This document shows positions 8,015-16,136 of a stretch of 64,000 nucleotides of DNA, one piece after another (within the stretch, counting starts at the first letter, position 1; every line of letters starts with the position of its first letter). Where the stretch lies: positions 1-64,000 of the forward strand of contig CAVJKX010000001.1 of the NCBI GenBank assembly GCA_963650165.1, in the 5' to 3' direction. Made by a program: the position numbers and the translations under genes. The notes below the pieces were generated by a model. That model ran no database searches, had not been told where the DNA came from, and saw nothing but the letters and a program-made list of their open reading frames with translations. The DNA is from F23-B02 sp963650165. GTDB taxonomy: Bacteria; Bacillota; Clostridia; Oscillospirales; Oscillospiraceae.

Positions 8015-8293
8015 ATGTACGAAGACAAGACCTTAATTTGCAAAGAATGTGGTCAGGAGTTCGTGTTCTCCGCAGGCGAGCAGGAATTCTATGCAGAGCG
8101 CGGCTTCCAGAACGAGCCCCAGCGCTGCAAGGCATGCCGTGACGCTCGCAAGAACGCAGCACGCGGTCCCCGTGAGTTCTTCACCGCAGTTTGCGCAGCT
8201 TGCGGCGGCGAGGCGAAGGTTCCCTTTGAGCCCAAGTCCGATCGTCCCGTATACTGCAGCGAATGCTTTGCAAAGATGAAGGAACAGGCCTGA
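8015..8293 (+). CDS. Small zinc-ribbon protein with four CxxC pairs
   Basis: The 92-residue product has two zinc-ribbon-like halves: CKECGQEF with CKACRDAR (residues about 10-45), then CAACGGEA with CSECFAKM (about 65-90). The FVFSAGEQEFYAERGFQNEPQRCKACR stretch is the hallmark of the zinc-ribbon/CxxC family (zf-trcl type) found widely in Clostridia, whose role is unknown. AGAGAGGAT precedes the ATG. It is followed by its own terminator, so it is a single-gene unit. Confidence 0.8.
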   Translation: MYEDKTLICKECGQEFVFSAGEQEFYAERGFQNEPQRCKACRDARKNAARGPREFFTAVCAACGGEAKVPFEPKSDRPVYCSECFAKMKEQA

Positions 8294-8314
8294 GATTTAA
8301 AGGCTCGGGTATAG

Positions 8315-8350
8315 AGTGGGACGTCCTCACGGCGTCCCGTTCTTTATTTT
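8315..8350 (+). terminator. Terminator after the zinc-ribbon gene
   Basis: GGGACG (8318-8323) pairs with CGTCCC (8333-8338), followed by GTTCTTTATTTT. Confidence 0.6.
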
Positions 8351-8379
8351 GCAAAATCTTATGATTGGAGATACGAACA

Positions 8380-8598
8380 ATGGAAATGCTCAAAATTATG
8401 GACATCAACAGAGATACCGTTATTTCGGAGATACTGACCAACTTCCCCGAAGCCATGCCCAAGTTCCAGGAGCTCGGAATGCATTGCCTCGGCTGCGCAC
8501 TGGCTACCTCCGAAAGCCTTGAGCAGGCATGCGCGGCGCACGGCGTTGATCCCGACGAGTTCATCGTTGAGCTCAAGGCATATCTGTTGGCTCTGTAA
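8380..8598 (+). CDS. DUF1858 domain protein
   Basis: The 72-residue product has the DUF1858 pattern: an N-terminal DINRDTVISEILTNFPEAMPKFQELGMHCLGC segment with the GMHCLGC cysteine pair, then a helical tail. Such domains occur alone or at the N-terminus of redox proteins; no precise function is established. The frame can start at a TTG upstream, but GGAG (8367-8370) fits ATG 8380. It is flanked by hairpins on both sides and so is probably monocistronic. Confidence 0.8.
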   Translation: MEMLKIMDINRDTVISEILTNFPEAMPKFQELGMHCLGCALATSESLEQACAAHGVDPDEFIVELKAYLLAL

Positions 8599-8610
8599 GT
8601 AAGAGTAATA

Positions 8611-8637
8611 CGAAAAGCCGGGTACACCGGCTTTTCG
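8611..8637. terminator. Perfect hairpin between DUF1858 gene and trmK
   Basis: CGAAAAGCCGG (8611-8621) and CCGGCTTTTCG (8627-8637) are perfect complements around a five-base loop. The T-run is inside the arm, so it could act as a terminator, though not a classical one. Confidence 0.6.
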
Positions 8638-8658
8638 CTATATATGGAGATAAATTTT

Positions 8659-9360
8659 ATGGGCAGCAGACTTGAACTTATAGCTTCACTGTCGTCGGGC
8701 GGGCGCGGTGTCGCCGATATCGGGACAGATCATGCGATACTGCCGATCATGCTTCGCCGCAGCGGGTATGACGGCTATATTGCCGCGAGCGATATAAACG
8801 AAGGACCGCTGAAAAAGGCGCAGCGCGGATTGGCCGACGCCGGAATAGACGATGTTGAGCTGATCCTCTGCAACGGGCTTGCCGGTATCGACTCCAGCCG
8901 GGTGGATACCGTGATTGTTGCCGGAATGGGCGGCGATACGATAACGGGCATCCTCGACCGCGGCCTGTACGACATGCCGCAGTGGGCCTGCCGCAGCGAT
9001 TATAAACTCGTTCTTCACCCCGTGACAAAGCCGGAGATATTGCGATACTGGCTGTCAAACAACGGCTTTAGCATAACAGGCGAGACTTACGTCGAGGATA
9101 ACGACGTTCTGTGCCAGATCATATGTGCGCAGCCGGGCGAGAGCGTAAAATATACGGATGCAGAGCTATTTGTGGGAAAATATGAGCTTATAAAGAGCTC
9201 ACCGTACTTTGAAACAGTACTCAATAAGCATCTGAAGCGCTTCAGATCGGCCGTAAAGGGGCTTGAGAACGCAAGCGACGCGTCATTGAGCGCATGGAAA
9301 ATGCTCATAGTGAATATGATATCTGAGCTTGAACGGATGAAGGGAGCGGCAAATGCCTAA
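8659..9360 (+). CDS. trmK: tRNA (adenine-22-N1)-methyltransferase TrmK
   Basis: TrmK methylates N1 of A22 in tRNA using AdoMet. The 233-residue protein has the AdoMet motif VADIGTDHAILPIML, then AASDINEGPLKKAQ and the catalytic-region VAGMGGDTITGIL. An in-frame ATG exists at 8644, but GGAG at 8646-8649 correctly serves ATG 8659 and the family begins with the sequence matching GSRLELIASL. Its end overlaps the next gene by 8 bp. The trmK-nif3 pair is conserved across Firmicutes, often behind rpoD; rpoD is not here. Confidence 0.92.
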   Translation: MGSRLELIASLSSGGRGVADIGTDHAILPIMLRRSGYDGYIAASDINEGPLKKAQRGLADAGIDDVELILCNGLAGIDSSRVDTVIVAGMGGDTITGILDRGLYDMPQWACRSDYKLVLHPVTKPEILRYWLSNNGFSITGETYVEDNDVLCQIICAQPGESVKYTDAELFVGKYELIKSSPYFETVLNKHLKRFRSAVKGLENASDASLSAWKMLIVNMISELERMKGAANA

Positions 9361-10147
9361 GGTCGGAGAAATTTTTGAATATTTAAATGAGCTTGCACCG
9401 GTTTCACTGAAAATGGACTTTGATAATGTCGGCCTGCTGGTCGGCGATGCGCGTGAGGATGCAGTCAAATGCCTTGCTGCGCTCGATATTACCGACGAGG
9501 TCATTGACGAGGCGTCTCAGCTCGGCGCGGATCTCATAGTGTCGCATCATCCTATAATTTTCGGAGCTGTAAAGAGCGTTACGGCCGACGATCTTGTCGG
9601 GAGAAAGATAATAGCTCTTGTGCGCAACAGCATATCGGCAATATGCATGCATACGAACCTTGACATAGCCGAGGGCGGCGTGAACGACGCGCTTATGGCC
9701 GCACTGTCAGTAAAGCCTCAGCGCTGGCTCGAAGCCTGCGGCTGCGGTCCAGACGGCAATACGGTCGGCTGCGGCAGGATAGGGGAGCTGCCGGAGCCCA
9801 TGCCCTTTGACGGCTTCTTAAAGCTCTGCAAGAGCGCGCTCAACGCAAACGGCCTGAGGTATGTATATGCCGGGCATCCGGTCAAAAAGCTCGCCGTGAT
9901 GGGCGGCGCCGGAGGCTCAAGCCTTACGGATGCCGTAAATGCAGGCTGCGATACCTATGTGACGAGCGATATCAAATACAACAGTTTCCTTGACGCAAAG
10001 GAACTCGGCATAAACCTTATAGACGCCGATCATTTCTGCACCGAAAATGTTGTTGTGCCGGTGCTTGCCGAAAAGCTTCGGGAAAGGTTCCCGGATCTCG
10101 AGGTGTATATCTCCAAGGTGCACAGGCAGACGGCCCAATTTTTCTGA
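9353..10147 (+). CDS. Nif3-like dinuclear metal-centre protein
   Basis: The 264-residue product belongs to the Nif3/YqfO/DUF34 family, hexameric proteins with a two-metal site; proposed roles include GTP cyclohydrolase-like or metal-chaperone activity, unsettled. Metal-ligand motifs are visible: SHHPIIF, MHTNLDIAEGGVNDAL, and near the C-terminus DADHFCTENVVV. It lacks the roughly 100-residue insert (CutA-like) of the longer Bacillus form. It overlaps trmK by 8 bp and is presumably co-expressed with it. Confidence 0.9.
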   Translation: MPKVGEIFEYLNELAPVSLKMDFDNVGLLVGDAREDAVKCLAALDITDEVIDEASQLGADLIVSHHPIIFGAVKSVTADDLVGRKIIALVRNSISAICMHTNLDIAEGGVNDALMAALSVKPQRWLEACGCGPDGNTVGCGRIGELPEPMPFDGFLKLCKSALNANGLRYVYAGHPVKKLAVMGGAGGSSLTDAVNAGCDTYVTSDIKYNSFLDAKELGINLIDADHFCTENVVVPVLAEKLRERFPDLEVYISKVHRQTAQFF

Positions 10148-10151
10148 CAGG

Positions 10152-10180
10152 TAATATTTGTCCTCCGCGGCTCATAAACT
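10152..10180 (+). promoter_or_regulatory. SigE-like promoter of spoIVA
   Basis: TAATATT (10152-10158) matches the SigE -35 consensus TCATATT at 6 of 7 positions, and CATAAACT (10173-10180) matches the -10 consensus CATACAAT at 6 of 8, with the preferred 14-bp spacing. RNA would start near 10187. The 5' arm of the hairpin at 10162-10172 lies inside this promoter. spoIVA is a SigE-controlled gene in characterised spore formers. Confidence 0.5.
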
Positions 10181-10210
10181 CGTACAAACGAGAAAGCTGC
10201 GGAGGTTTTT
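10162..10210 (+). terminator. Terminator of nif3 unit; its 3' arm is the spoIVA SD
   Basis: CCTCCGC (10162-10168) pairs with GCGGAGG (10199-10205), extended by GGCT with AGCT and an inner stem CTCGT (10179-10183) / ACGAG (10188-10192). Five T (10206-10210) follow. The 3' arm holds GGAGG, the only Shine-Dalgarno for spoIVA, and the U-tract forms the SD-to-ATG spacer. Confidence 0.75.
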
Positions 10211-10212
10211 AT

Positions 10213-11691
10213 ATGACAAATTCCGATATTTACAAGGATATTGCCGCAAGATGCGGCGGCGCTGTTATGATCGGCGTGGTCGGACCTGTCAGGACGGGCA
10301 AATCAACGTTCATAAAGCGCTTTATGGATACGCTGGTCATACCGAATATAGAGGATGAGTACGTCAGAGAGCGTGCCCGCGATGAGCTGCCGCAGAGCGG
10401 CTCGGGCAGGACTATCATGACTGCCGAGCCGAAATTTGTTCCCGAGGAAGCCGTGCGGATACGCCTCGGAGACGATGTGTCCTGCATGGTACGGCTGGTC
10501 GACTGCGTCGGCTACATGGTGCAGGGGGCGTCCGGGCGCTTTGAGGACGGCAGCGAAAGGCTCGTAACGACTCCGTGGTTCGATCACGAAGTGACGATGA
10601 CCGAGGCCGCCGAGTCCGGAACGCGAAAGGTCATATGCGATCATTCAACGATCGGCCTTGTCATAACGACCGACGGCAGCATATGCGATATCGAGCGCGA
10701 GGCATACATCGAGCCAGAAAGGCGGGTTATCGGGGAGCTTAAAAGCATCGGCAAGCCCTTTGTGATACTCATAAACAGTGCGCAGCCGGACTCCGAGCGC
10801 GCAGTTGAGCTCGAAGCACAGCTCAGCGAGGCTTATGACGCCCCGTGCATAAGAGTTAACTGTCAGACGCTCGGCGAAGGCGATATATGCGAGATTATGC
10901 GCAAGGTGCTGGGGCAGTTTCCGCTGTGCGAACTTTCCGTTCGCCTGCCGGAGTGGTTTGCCGCGCTCGACTGCGAAAACGAGTTGAAAGGTGAGCTTTT
11001 CGGGAGCCTTATCTGCGCGTCAGCCGATCTCTGCTGCATCAGAGATATAAGCCGTATGCTGACACAGATATCCGCTCGGGATATCGTTGATGCCGCATAT
11101 ATCGAAAACAGCGATATGGGCAGCGGTACTATAAATATTGTCATAGATATGCCGCGCTGCCTTTACTACAGGCTTATAAGCGAAGAGTCGGGCATAGAGA
11201 TACTCGATGACGGAGGCCTTGTGAAGACCCTGCGCGAGCTGGGGCAGATAAAGCGGGAGTATGATAATATAAAGGACGCACTCGAATCGGTCGGCAGGAC
11301 CGGCTACGGAGTTATCATGCCGCAGGCGGAGGATATACGCATCGAGGAGCCGCAGCTCGTTAAGCAGGGAGGGAAGTACTCCGTTAAGCTTAAGGCTCAC
11401 GCTCCGGCCGTGCACCTGCTGAAAACCGGCGTTGAAGCGGTCGTAACACCGTCTATAGGCGGAGACGGAGCGTCAGAGGAGATAATAAGCTTCCTGCTGC
11501 AGGGCTTTGACGGCGATATGAGCAGGCTCTGGGAGTCAAACATATTCGGGCGCCCCTTATACGAGATAGCGCAGGAGGCTGTTTCCGAGCGCCTTACAAG
11601 CCTGCCCATGAATGCAAGAGCAAAGCTTCAGGAGACGCTGCAAAGGATCATAAACGAGGGCAGGGGAACGCTCATCTGCATTCTTCTGTGA
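10213..11691 (+). CDS. spoIVA: Stage IV sporulation protein A, coat morphogenetic ATPase
   Basis: SpoIVA assembles on the forespore outer membrane into the coat basement layer, using ATP to polymerise. The 492-residue protein is full length. It has Walker A GPVRTGKST (24-32), the GRTIMTAEPKFVPEEAV and VRLVDCVGYMVQGA segments of its TRAFAC-type GTPase-like fold, a middle domain, and the membrane-targeting C-terminus ending RGTLICILL. GGAGG in the preceding hairpin is 7 nt from the ATG. Its binding partner SipL is encoded at 49940-51412. Confidence 0.97.
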   Translation: MTNSDIYKDIAARCGGAVMIGVVGPVRTGKSTFIKRFMDTLVIPNIEDEYVRERARDELPQSGSGRTIMTAEPKFVPEEAVRIRLGDDVSCMVRLVDCVGYMVQGASGRFEDGSERLVTTPWFDHEVTMTEAAESGTRKVICDHSTIGLVITTDGSICDIEREAYIEPERRVIGELKSIGKPFVILINSAQPDSERAVELEAQLSEAYDAPCIRVNCQTLGEGDICEIMRKVLGQFPLCELSVRLPEWFAALDCENELKGELFGSLICASADLCCIRDISRMLTQISARDIVDAAYIENSDMGSGTINIVIDMPRCLYYRLISEESGIEILDDGGLVKTLRELGQIKREYDNIKDALESVGRTGYGVIMPQAEDIRIEEPQLVKQGGKYSVKLKAHAPAVHLLKTGVEAVVTPSIGGDGASEEIISFLLQGFDGDMSRLWESNIFGRPLYEIAQEAVSERLTSLPMNARAKLQETLQRIINEGRGTLICILL

Positions 11692-11695
11692 CTTG

Positions 11696-11732
11696 AAAAC
11701 GAGGCGTGAACGTCGGTACGCCTCGTTTTTTG
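11696..11732 (+). terminator. Terminator of spoIVA
   Basis: AAAACGAGGCGT (11696-11707) pairs with ACGCCTCGTTTT (11718-11729), followed by further T. Confidence 0.85.
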
Positions 11733-11789
11733 CTGTTCATTTGCTCATATTAAGATCAAAAGCATGATAATATTTATTAAAATTAATCA

Positions 11790-11818
11790 TTGAAAAAGCA
11801 TTTGTCAGAAGTTATAAT
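11790..11818 (+). promoter_or_regulatory. SigA-type promoter of the aminotransferase gene
   Basis: TTGAAA (11790-11795) and a perfect TATAAT (11813-11818) are separated by 17 bp, 28 bp before the ATG. Confidence 0.7.
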
Positions 11819-11846
11819 ATTTTTATTACTACGGAGGTGACTGTTA

Positions 11847-13037
11847 ATGAAACCAGTATCTAAAATTGCGGAAGCAGTTCGTGCTTCGACTACTCTTGCG
11901 GTAGACAGCCTTGCAAAGCAGATGAAGGCCGACGGTCTCGACGTTGTCGGCTTCGGCACGGGCGAGCCCGATTTCAATACTCCCGACAATATCAACATGG
12001 CCGGTATCAGGGCCATTTGCGACGGTAAGACCAAGTATACTCCGGCGGCCGGCATTATCCCTCTGAGAAAAGCCATTGCGCAGAAACTCAAGGATGACTG
12101 CGGCGTTGACTATGATTATACTCAGATAGTCGTTGCAAGCGGCGCAAAGCACAGCGTTTATATTGCTCTTGCGGCTATCACCAACCCCGGCGACGAGATT
12201 ATAATTCCGGCTCCGTTCTGGGTCAGCTATTACGAAATGGTCCGCATGGTCGGCGGTACGCCAGTTATCGTCGAGGCCGGCGAGGAGCAGAACTTCAAGA
12301 TAACGGCCGAACAGCTCGAGGCTGCCATTACCGATAAGACCAAATGCCTCATGCTCAATAACCCCTCGAATCCCACCGGCATGATATATTCAAAAGATGA
12401 GCTTCAGGCGCTTGCCGATGTCTGTGTAAAGCATGACCTGTATATACTTGCCGACGAGATCTACTACCAGCTCATTTACGACGGAATGGAGTTTACGAGC
12501 GTCGCAAGCCTCGGCGAGGAGGTCAAGGAGCGCACGCTGCTCATTAACGGCGTGTCCAAGTCCTATGCCATGACCGGCTGGCGTGTCGGCTACTGTGCCG
12601 CGAACAAGACCCTCGCAAAGATAATGTCCAACTTCCTGAGCCACTCGACCGGTGCTCCGTCTACCATAAGCCAGTGGGCATCGGTTGAAGCACTCACCGG
12701 CCCGCAGGAGAGCATCGAGGCAATGCGCCTTGCCTTCCTTGAGCGCCGCGACTACATTGTAAAGCGCATAAACGAGATTCTCGGTGTAAGCTGCATAAGG
12801 CCCAACGGCGCTTTCTATGTCATGATGAACATGGAAAAGCTCGTCGGCAGGACGCTCGGCGGAAAGCTCATTGAAAATGATGACGATTTTGCCGTGGCGC
12901 TGCTTGAAAAGGCGCTTGTCGCTGTCGTCCCGTGCTCCGGCTTCGGTATGAAGAATTTCGTCCGCTGGTCGTATGCCGCCTCAATGGAAAACATAGAGAA
13001 GGGCCTTGACCGCCTTGAAAAATTCATCAGTGAATGA
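11847..13037 (+). CDS. aspB: PLP-dependent aminotransferase, aspartate type (AspB-like)
   Basis: The enzyme most likely moves the amino group between aspartate and 2-oxoglutarate. The 396-residue protein is a class I aminotransferase: FGTGEPDFNTP near the N-terminus, YTPAAGIIPLR, NNPSNPTG (171-178) with the PLP-ring asparagine, DEIYYQL with D203 and Y206, and the Schiff-base lysine K238 in NGVSKSYAMTGWRVGY, with R246 for phosphate contact. GGAGGTGA precedes the ATG. Substrate range cannot be fixed by motif alone; aromatic or alanine-type activity is possible. Confidence 0.88.
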   Translation: MKPVSKIAEAVRASTTLAVDSLAKQMKADGLDVVGFGTGEPDFNTPDNINMAGIRAICDGKTKYTPAAGIIPLRKAIAQKLKDDCGVDYDYTQIVVASGAKHSVYIALAAITNPGDEIIIPAPFWVSYYEMVRMVGGTPVIVEAGEEQNFKITAEQLEAAITDKTKCLMLNNPSNPTGMIYSKDELQALADVCVKHDLYILADEIYYQLIYDGMEFTSVASLGEEVKERTLLINGVSKSYAMTGWRVGYCAANKTLAKIMSNFLSHSTGAPSTISQWASVEALTGPQESIEAMRLAFLERRDYIVKRINEILGVSCIRPNGAFYVMMNMEKLVGRTLGGKLIENDDDFAVALLEKALVAVVPCSGFGMKNFVRWSYAASMENIEKGLDRLEKFISE

Positions 13038-13089
13038 TATAATTGCCCTAAGAGGGTATTATATCAAAAATTGATACGGTTCTGATATA

Positions 13090-13130
13090 AAAATCACCCC
13101 ATCGACATAGCTTGTTAGTGGGGTGATTTT
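13090..13130 (+). terminator. Terminator of aspB; its 3' arm is the cwlD SD
   Basis: AAAATCACCCC (13090-13100) and GGGGTGATTTT (13120-13130) are perfect 11-bp complements around a 19-base loop. The next gene's GTG starts at the very next base, so GGGGTG in the 3' arm is its only Shine-Dalgarno. A weak SigE-like pair, TGATATA (13083-13089) and CATAGCTT (13106-13113), 16-bp spacing, would start RNA near 13120. Confidence 0.75.
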
Positions 13131-13838
13131 GTGTTTATTACCGTAAAATTAAAGAGCATTGCAAAACCGGCGGCAGCGCTCTGTGCCGCGGCCTTATTTG
13201 TCACGGCCGTGCTTTTTGCCTTTCCGAACAATGCAAAAAGCGTCATCGGCCCGTACAGCGGACACACGCTGCTTATAGATGCCGGTCACGGCGGAGTTGA
13301 CGGCGGCGCGGTATCCTCAAACGGCTTGAAGGAAAGCGATGTAAACCTTTCCGTAGCTCTCAAAATGTCCGATCTGTGCGAGCTTATGGGCATAGAGCAT
13401 AAAATGACGAGGAATACCGACGCAGGCTGCCTCGAAGCCGAAAGCTACAGTGAGCATAACGATCTCGCTGCCCGTGCGGATATGGCAAACGCTATAGATA
13501 ACTGCGTGCTTATAAGCGTGCATCAGAACAAATATCCCAGCGAGCTTGTCAGGGGTGCGGAGGTTATGTACGCCTCGACGCAGGGCAGCAGGGAGCTTGG
13601 ACTTTTGATGCAGGACAACATGGTTCGGGTGCTCGACCCGGAAAACAGACGCGTCGCGCACGGTGCCCCGGAGGAGCTGCTGCTCACGTCGAGCGTAAGC
13701 TGTCCGGCTGTATTGGCCGAGTGCGGCTTTCTGTCAAATCCGCAGGAGGCGGCACTGCTTGCCGACGCTGATTATCAGACGAAGATAGCCGTGACGCTCG
13801 TTGCGTCATACATACAGTTTATCTGCCAAAGGCTTTAA
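13131..13838 (+). CDS. cwlD: Germination-type N-acetylmuramoyl-L-alanine amidase CwlD
   Basis: CwlD removes the peptide from muramic acid so that muramic-delta-lactam, the cortex mark for germination enzymes, can form. The 235-residue protein has an N-terminal membrane anchor or signal (about 10-31) and an Amidase_3 domain with zinc ligands H53 (DAGHGGVDGGA), E68 (GLKESDVN) and H131 (SVHQN), and catalytic E197 (AECGFLSNP). It begins with GTG immediately after a terminator-like hairpin. radA follows 18 bp later. Assignment as CwlD rather than a generic amidase rests on length, single domain and sporulation context. Confidence 0.85.
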   Translation: MFITVKLKSIAKPAAALCAAALFVTAVLFAFPNNAKSVIGPYSGHTLLIDAGHGGVDGGAVSSNGLKESDVNLSVALKMSDLCELMGIEHKMTRNTDAGCLEAESYSEHNDLAARADMANAIDNCVLISVHQNKYPSELVRGAEVMYASTQGSRELGLLMQDNMVRVLDPENRRVAHGAPEELLLTSSVSCPAVLAECGFLSNPQEAALLADADYQTKIAVTLVASYIQFICQRL

Positions 13839-13856
13839 GCATAAGGGGAGTAAATT

Positions 13857-15221
13857 ATGAAACAAAAGACAGTGTTCTGCTGCTCGGAATGCGGCAACGA
13901 GACCTTGAAATGGAGCGGAAAATGCCTTGCCTGCGGCGCGTGGGACAGTCTTGTCGAGGTGAAAGCCGACATAAAAGGGAAGGGCGGCTCCAAAAACGCG
14001 GTGCGCTCTGCGGTCACCAAAAAGCCGAAGCTCATATCGGAGCTCGATACCGAGGCGGAGATGCGTTTTTCGACCGGCATCGGCGAATTTGACAGGGTGC
14101 TCGGCGGCGGCGCCGTGCGAGGCTCGCTCGTTCTGGTCGGCGGCGCTCCCGGCATAGGCAAGTCTACGCTGCTGCTTCAGCTTTGCGGTCTGACCGAGGA
14201 AGGGCAGAAGATACTTTATGTTACCGGCGAGGAAAGCGAGCGTCAGCTTAAAATGCGTGCGCAGCGTCTCGGTGTCGATAAGGGCGAGATATATGTACTT
14301 GCCGAGACCGGCCTTGCTGAGGTTATGGAAAACGTCGAAGCACTGTCGCCGGATATAGTCATAATAGACTCTATACAGACCATGTTTGATGCGGACATAA
14401 GCTCGGCGCCGGGCAGCATAAGTCAGGTGCGCGAATGCACGATGTCCATAATGCGCCTTACAAAGGAAAAAGGCTTTACTACCTTCGTCATAGGCCATAT
14501 AAACAAAGAGGGCAGCATAGCAGGCCCCAAGGTCCTTGAGCATATGGTCGACTGCGTTCTGTACTTTGAGGGTGAGCGCAGCACTTCGTTCAGGATACTC
14601 AGAGCCGGAAAAAACCGCTTTGGCTCGACCAACGAGATCGGCGTTTTTGAAATGAACGACAAGGGGCTCAAGGAGCTCAAAAACCCCTCGGAGATACTGC
14701 TGTCCGGCCGCCCGGAGAATGCTCCCGGTACATGTGTTACCTGTGTCATCGAGGGATCAAGGCCGATACTGGCCGAAATCCAGGCGCTAATAGCACCGGC
14801 GGCGTATAATTCCGGGCGGCGCAGCTCAAACGGCATTGACTATAACCGCGCAACGCTCCTGCTTGCGGTGCTTGAAAAGCGCGGCGGTATGTCGGTGTCG
14901 GCATGCGATGCGTATATAAACGTAATAGGCGGCCTTGAGCTCGAGGAACCGGCTGCGGATCTTGCAACGCTTCTTGCCATTGCAAGCAGCTTTAGGGATC
15001 TGCCGCTCGGACGCGATCTTGCGGCTGTGGGCGAGGTCGGACTTTCGGGCGAGATCAGAAGCGTAAGCAACCTGAATTCGCGCCTTTCGGAGATCGCACG
15101 CCTCGGCTTTAAGCGCTGCGTTATACCGGCGCACGTTAAGGACGATATCCGCAGGCCGGACGGGCTTGAGCTGATAAGCGTCAAGGATATCCGCGAGGCC
15201 GTAAAGGCGACGCTCGGCTGA
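13857..15221 (+). CDS. radA: DNA repair ATPase RadA (Sms)
   Basis: RadA is a RecA-like helicase that processes recombination intermediates. The 454-residue protein has an N-terminal four-cysteine zinc finger (CCSECGNE then CLACGAWD), Walker A GGAPGIGKS (95-103), the RadA signature KNRFGSTNEIGVFEM, and a C-terminal Lon-protease-like domain (GGLELEEPAADLATLLAIASSF). AGGGGAG precedes the ATG. The next gene starts two bases after its stop with no SD of its own, suggesting coupled translation. Confidence 0.96.
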   Translation: MKQKTVFCCSECGNETLKWSGKCLACGAWDSLVEVKADIKGKGGSKNAVRSAVTKKPKLISELDTEAEMRFSTGIGEFDRVLGGGAVRGSLVLVGGAPGIGKSTLLLQLCGLTEEGQKILYVTGEESERQLKMRAQRLGVDKGEIYVLAETGLAEVMENVEALSPDIVIIDSIQTMFDADISSAPGSISQVRECTMSIMRLTKEKGFTTFVIGHINKEGSIAGPKVLEHMVDCVLYFEGERSTSFRILRAGKNRFGSTNEIGVFEMNDKGLKELKNPSEILLSGRPENAPGTCVTCVIEGSRPILAEIQALIAPAAYNSGRRSSNGIDYNRATLLLAVLEKRGGMSVSACDAYINVIGGLELEEPAADLATLLAIASSFRDLPLGRDLAAVGEVGLSGEIRSVSNLNSRLSEIARLGFKRCVIPAHVKDDIRRPDGLELISVKDIREAVKATLG

Positions 15222-15222
15222 T

Positions 15223-15963
15223 ATGATACGCTTTGTCGATAAGCCCCATCTGCCGCAGGGCAAGGTACGGCAGCTCATACTCGGAGAAAAATATAAAAAA
15301 GTTCTGAAATCTGCTCTTTTGAAGCGAAACATAGCTCTAATATGGCTTAAAAATAACGAATTCGCGGACGCGCGCCTTTCAGGACACTGCGACCTTATGG
15401 CAGCGCATCTGGGTAAAGATGTACTTGCCGTTCAGAAAGGAACGGTAATAGATTGCGAATTAATTAACAAAATTAAGCTTATAGAAACACCGGTGCCGCC
15501 GCGACCGGAGTATCCGTATGACGCTGCGCTTAATATATGTATAGTCGCTGACAAGCTGATATACAATCCCAAAAGTGCCGATTCGCGGATTGTATCTGCG
15601 TTTGACGGAATAAAGCTTGCCTGCAAGCAGGGCTACACAAAATGCTCGGTGTGCGTCGTTGACGGGAACTCAATTATCACGGCAGACAAAAAAATTGCGG
15701 CCATAGCATCGGCCGCAGGAATGAACGTATTGACAGTCGGCGAAAAGCTCGCGGCTCTGGATGGATTTGAGCACGGCTTTATAGGCGGAGCATCATTTAA
15801 AATAAGCGCAGATGAAATGGCGTTTACCGGTGTTATAAATGATGATGCCGAAAGATCACGCATTGAACACTTTCTGAATGAGCGCGGTGTTGCAGCCGTA
15901 TATCTGACGGAAATGCCGCTGCTTGATATCGGCAGCGCGATACCAATAGTTGAGGAAGTCTAA
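15223..15963 (+). CDS. DUF6873-like protein (GME fold)
   Basis: The 246-residue protein resembles the DUF6873 family assigned to the guanidine-modifying-enzyme fold. The features I use are the LSGHCDLMAAHLG segment, which parallels the GHPD motif near residue 45 in that family, and the end MPLLDIGSAIPIVEEV, parallel to its PLxDxGSxxPL ending. The substrate-modifying cysteine typical of active GME enzymes is not obvious at the C-terminus. It starts one base after radA stops and is probably translated by coupling. The family call comes from remembered sequence patterns; function is unknown. Confidence 0.55.
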   Translation: MIRFVDKPHLPQGKVRQLILGEKYKKVLKSALLKRNIALIWLKNNEFADARLSGHCDLMAAHLGKDVLAVQKGTVIDCELINKIKLIETPVPPRPEYPYDAALNICIVADKLIYNPKSADSRIVSAFDGIKLACKQGYTKCSVCVVDGNSIITADKKIAAIASAAGMNVLTVGEKLAALDGFEHGFIGGASFKISADEMAFTGVINDDAERSRIEHFLNERGVAAVYLTEMPLLDIGSAIPIVEEV

Positions 15964-15964
15964 T

Positions 15965-16016
15965 GAAAACGGGTATTGAGCATAAAACAACTGCTTATAT
16001 ACCTGTTTTCACTTTT
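15965..16016 (+). terminator. Terminator of radA-DUF6873 unit
   Basis: GAAAACGGGTAT (15965-15976) pairs with ATACCTGTTTTC (15999-16010) with one G-U pair; a T-rich run follows. Confidence 0.7.
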
Positions 16017-16075
16017 TCGCCTCCCCTAAATTAAACAAAATCTTTATTTTGCTTAATTATTAGTCAATTTGCCAA

Positions 16076-16105
16076 TAGACATATATGCTGCTGCCCTGCT
16101 ATAAT
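16076..16105 (+). promoter_or_regulatory. Promoter of second tyrosine recombinase
   Basis: TAGACA (16076-16081) and a perfect TATAAT (16100-16105) are spaced 18 bp, 31 bp before the ATG. Confidence 0.6.
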
Positions 16106-16136
16106 TATTTCAGCAAATATGATTGGAGCATTTATA

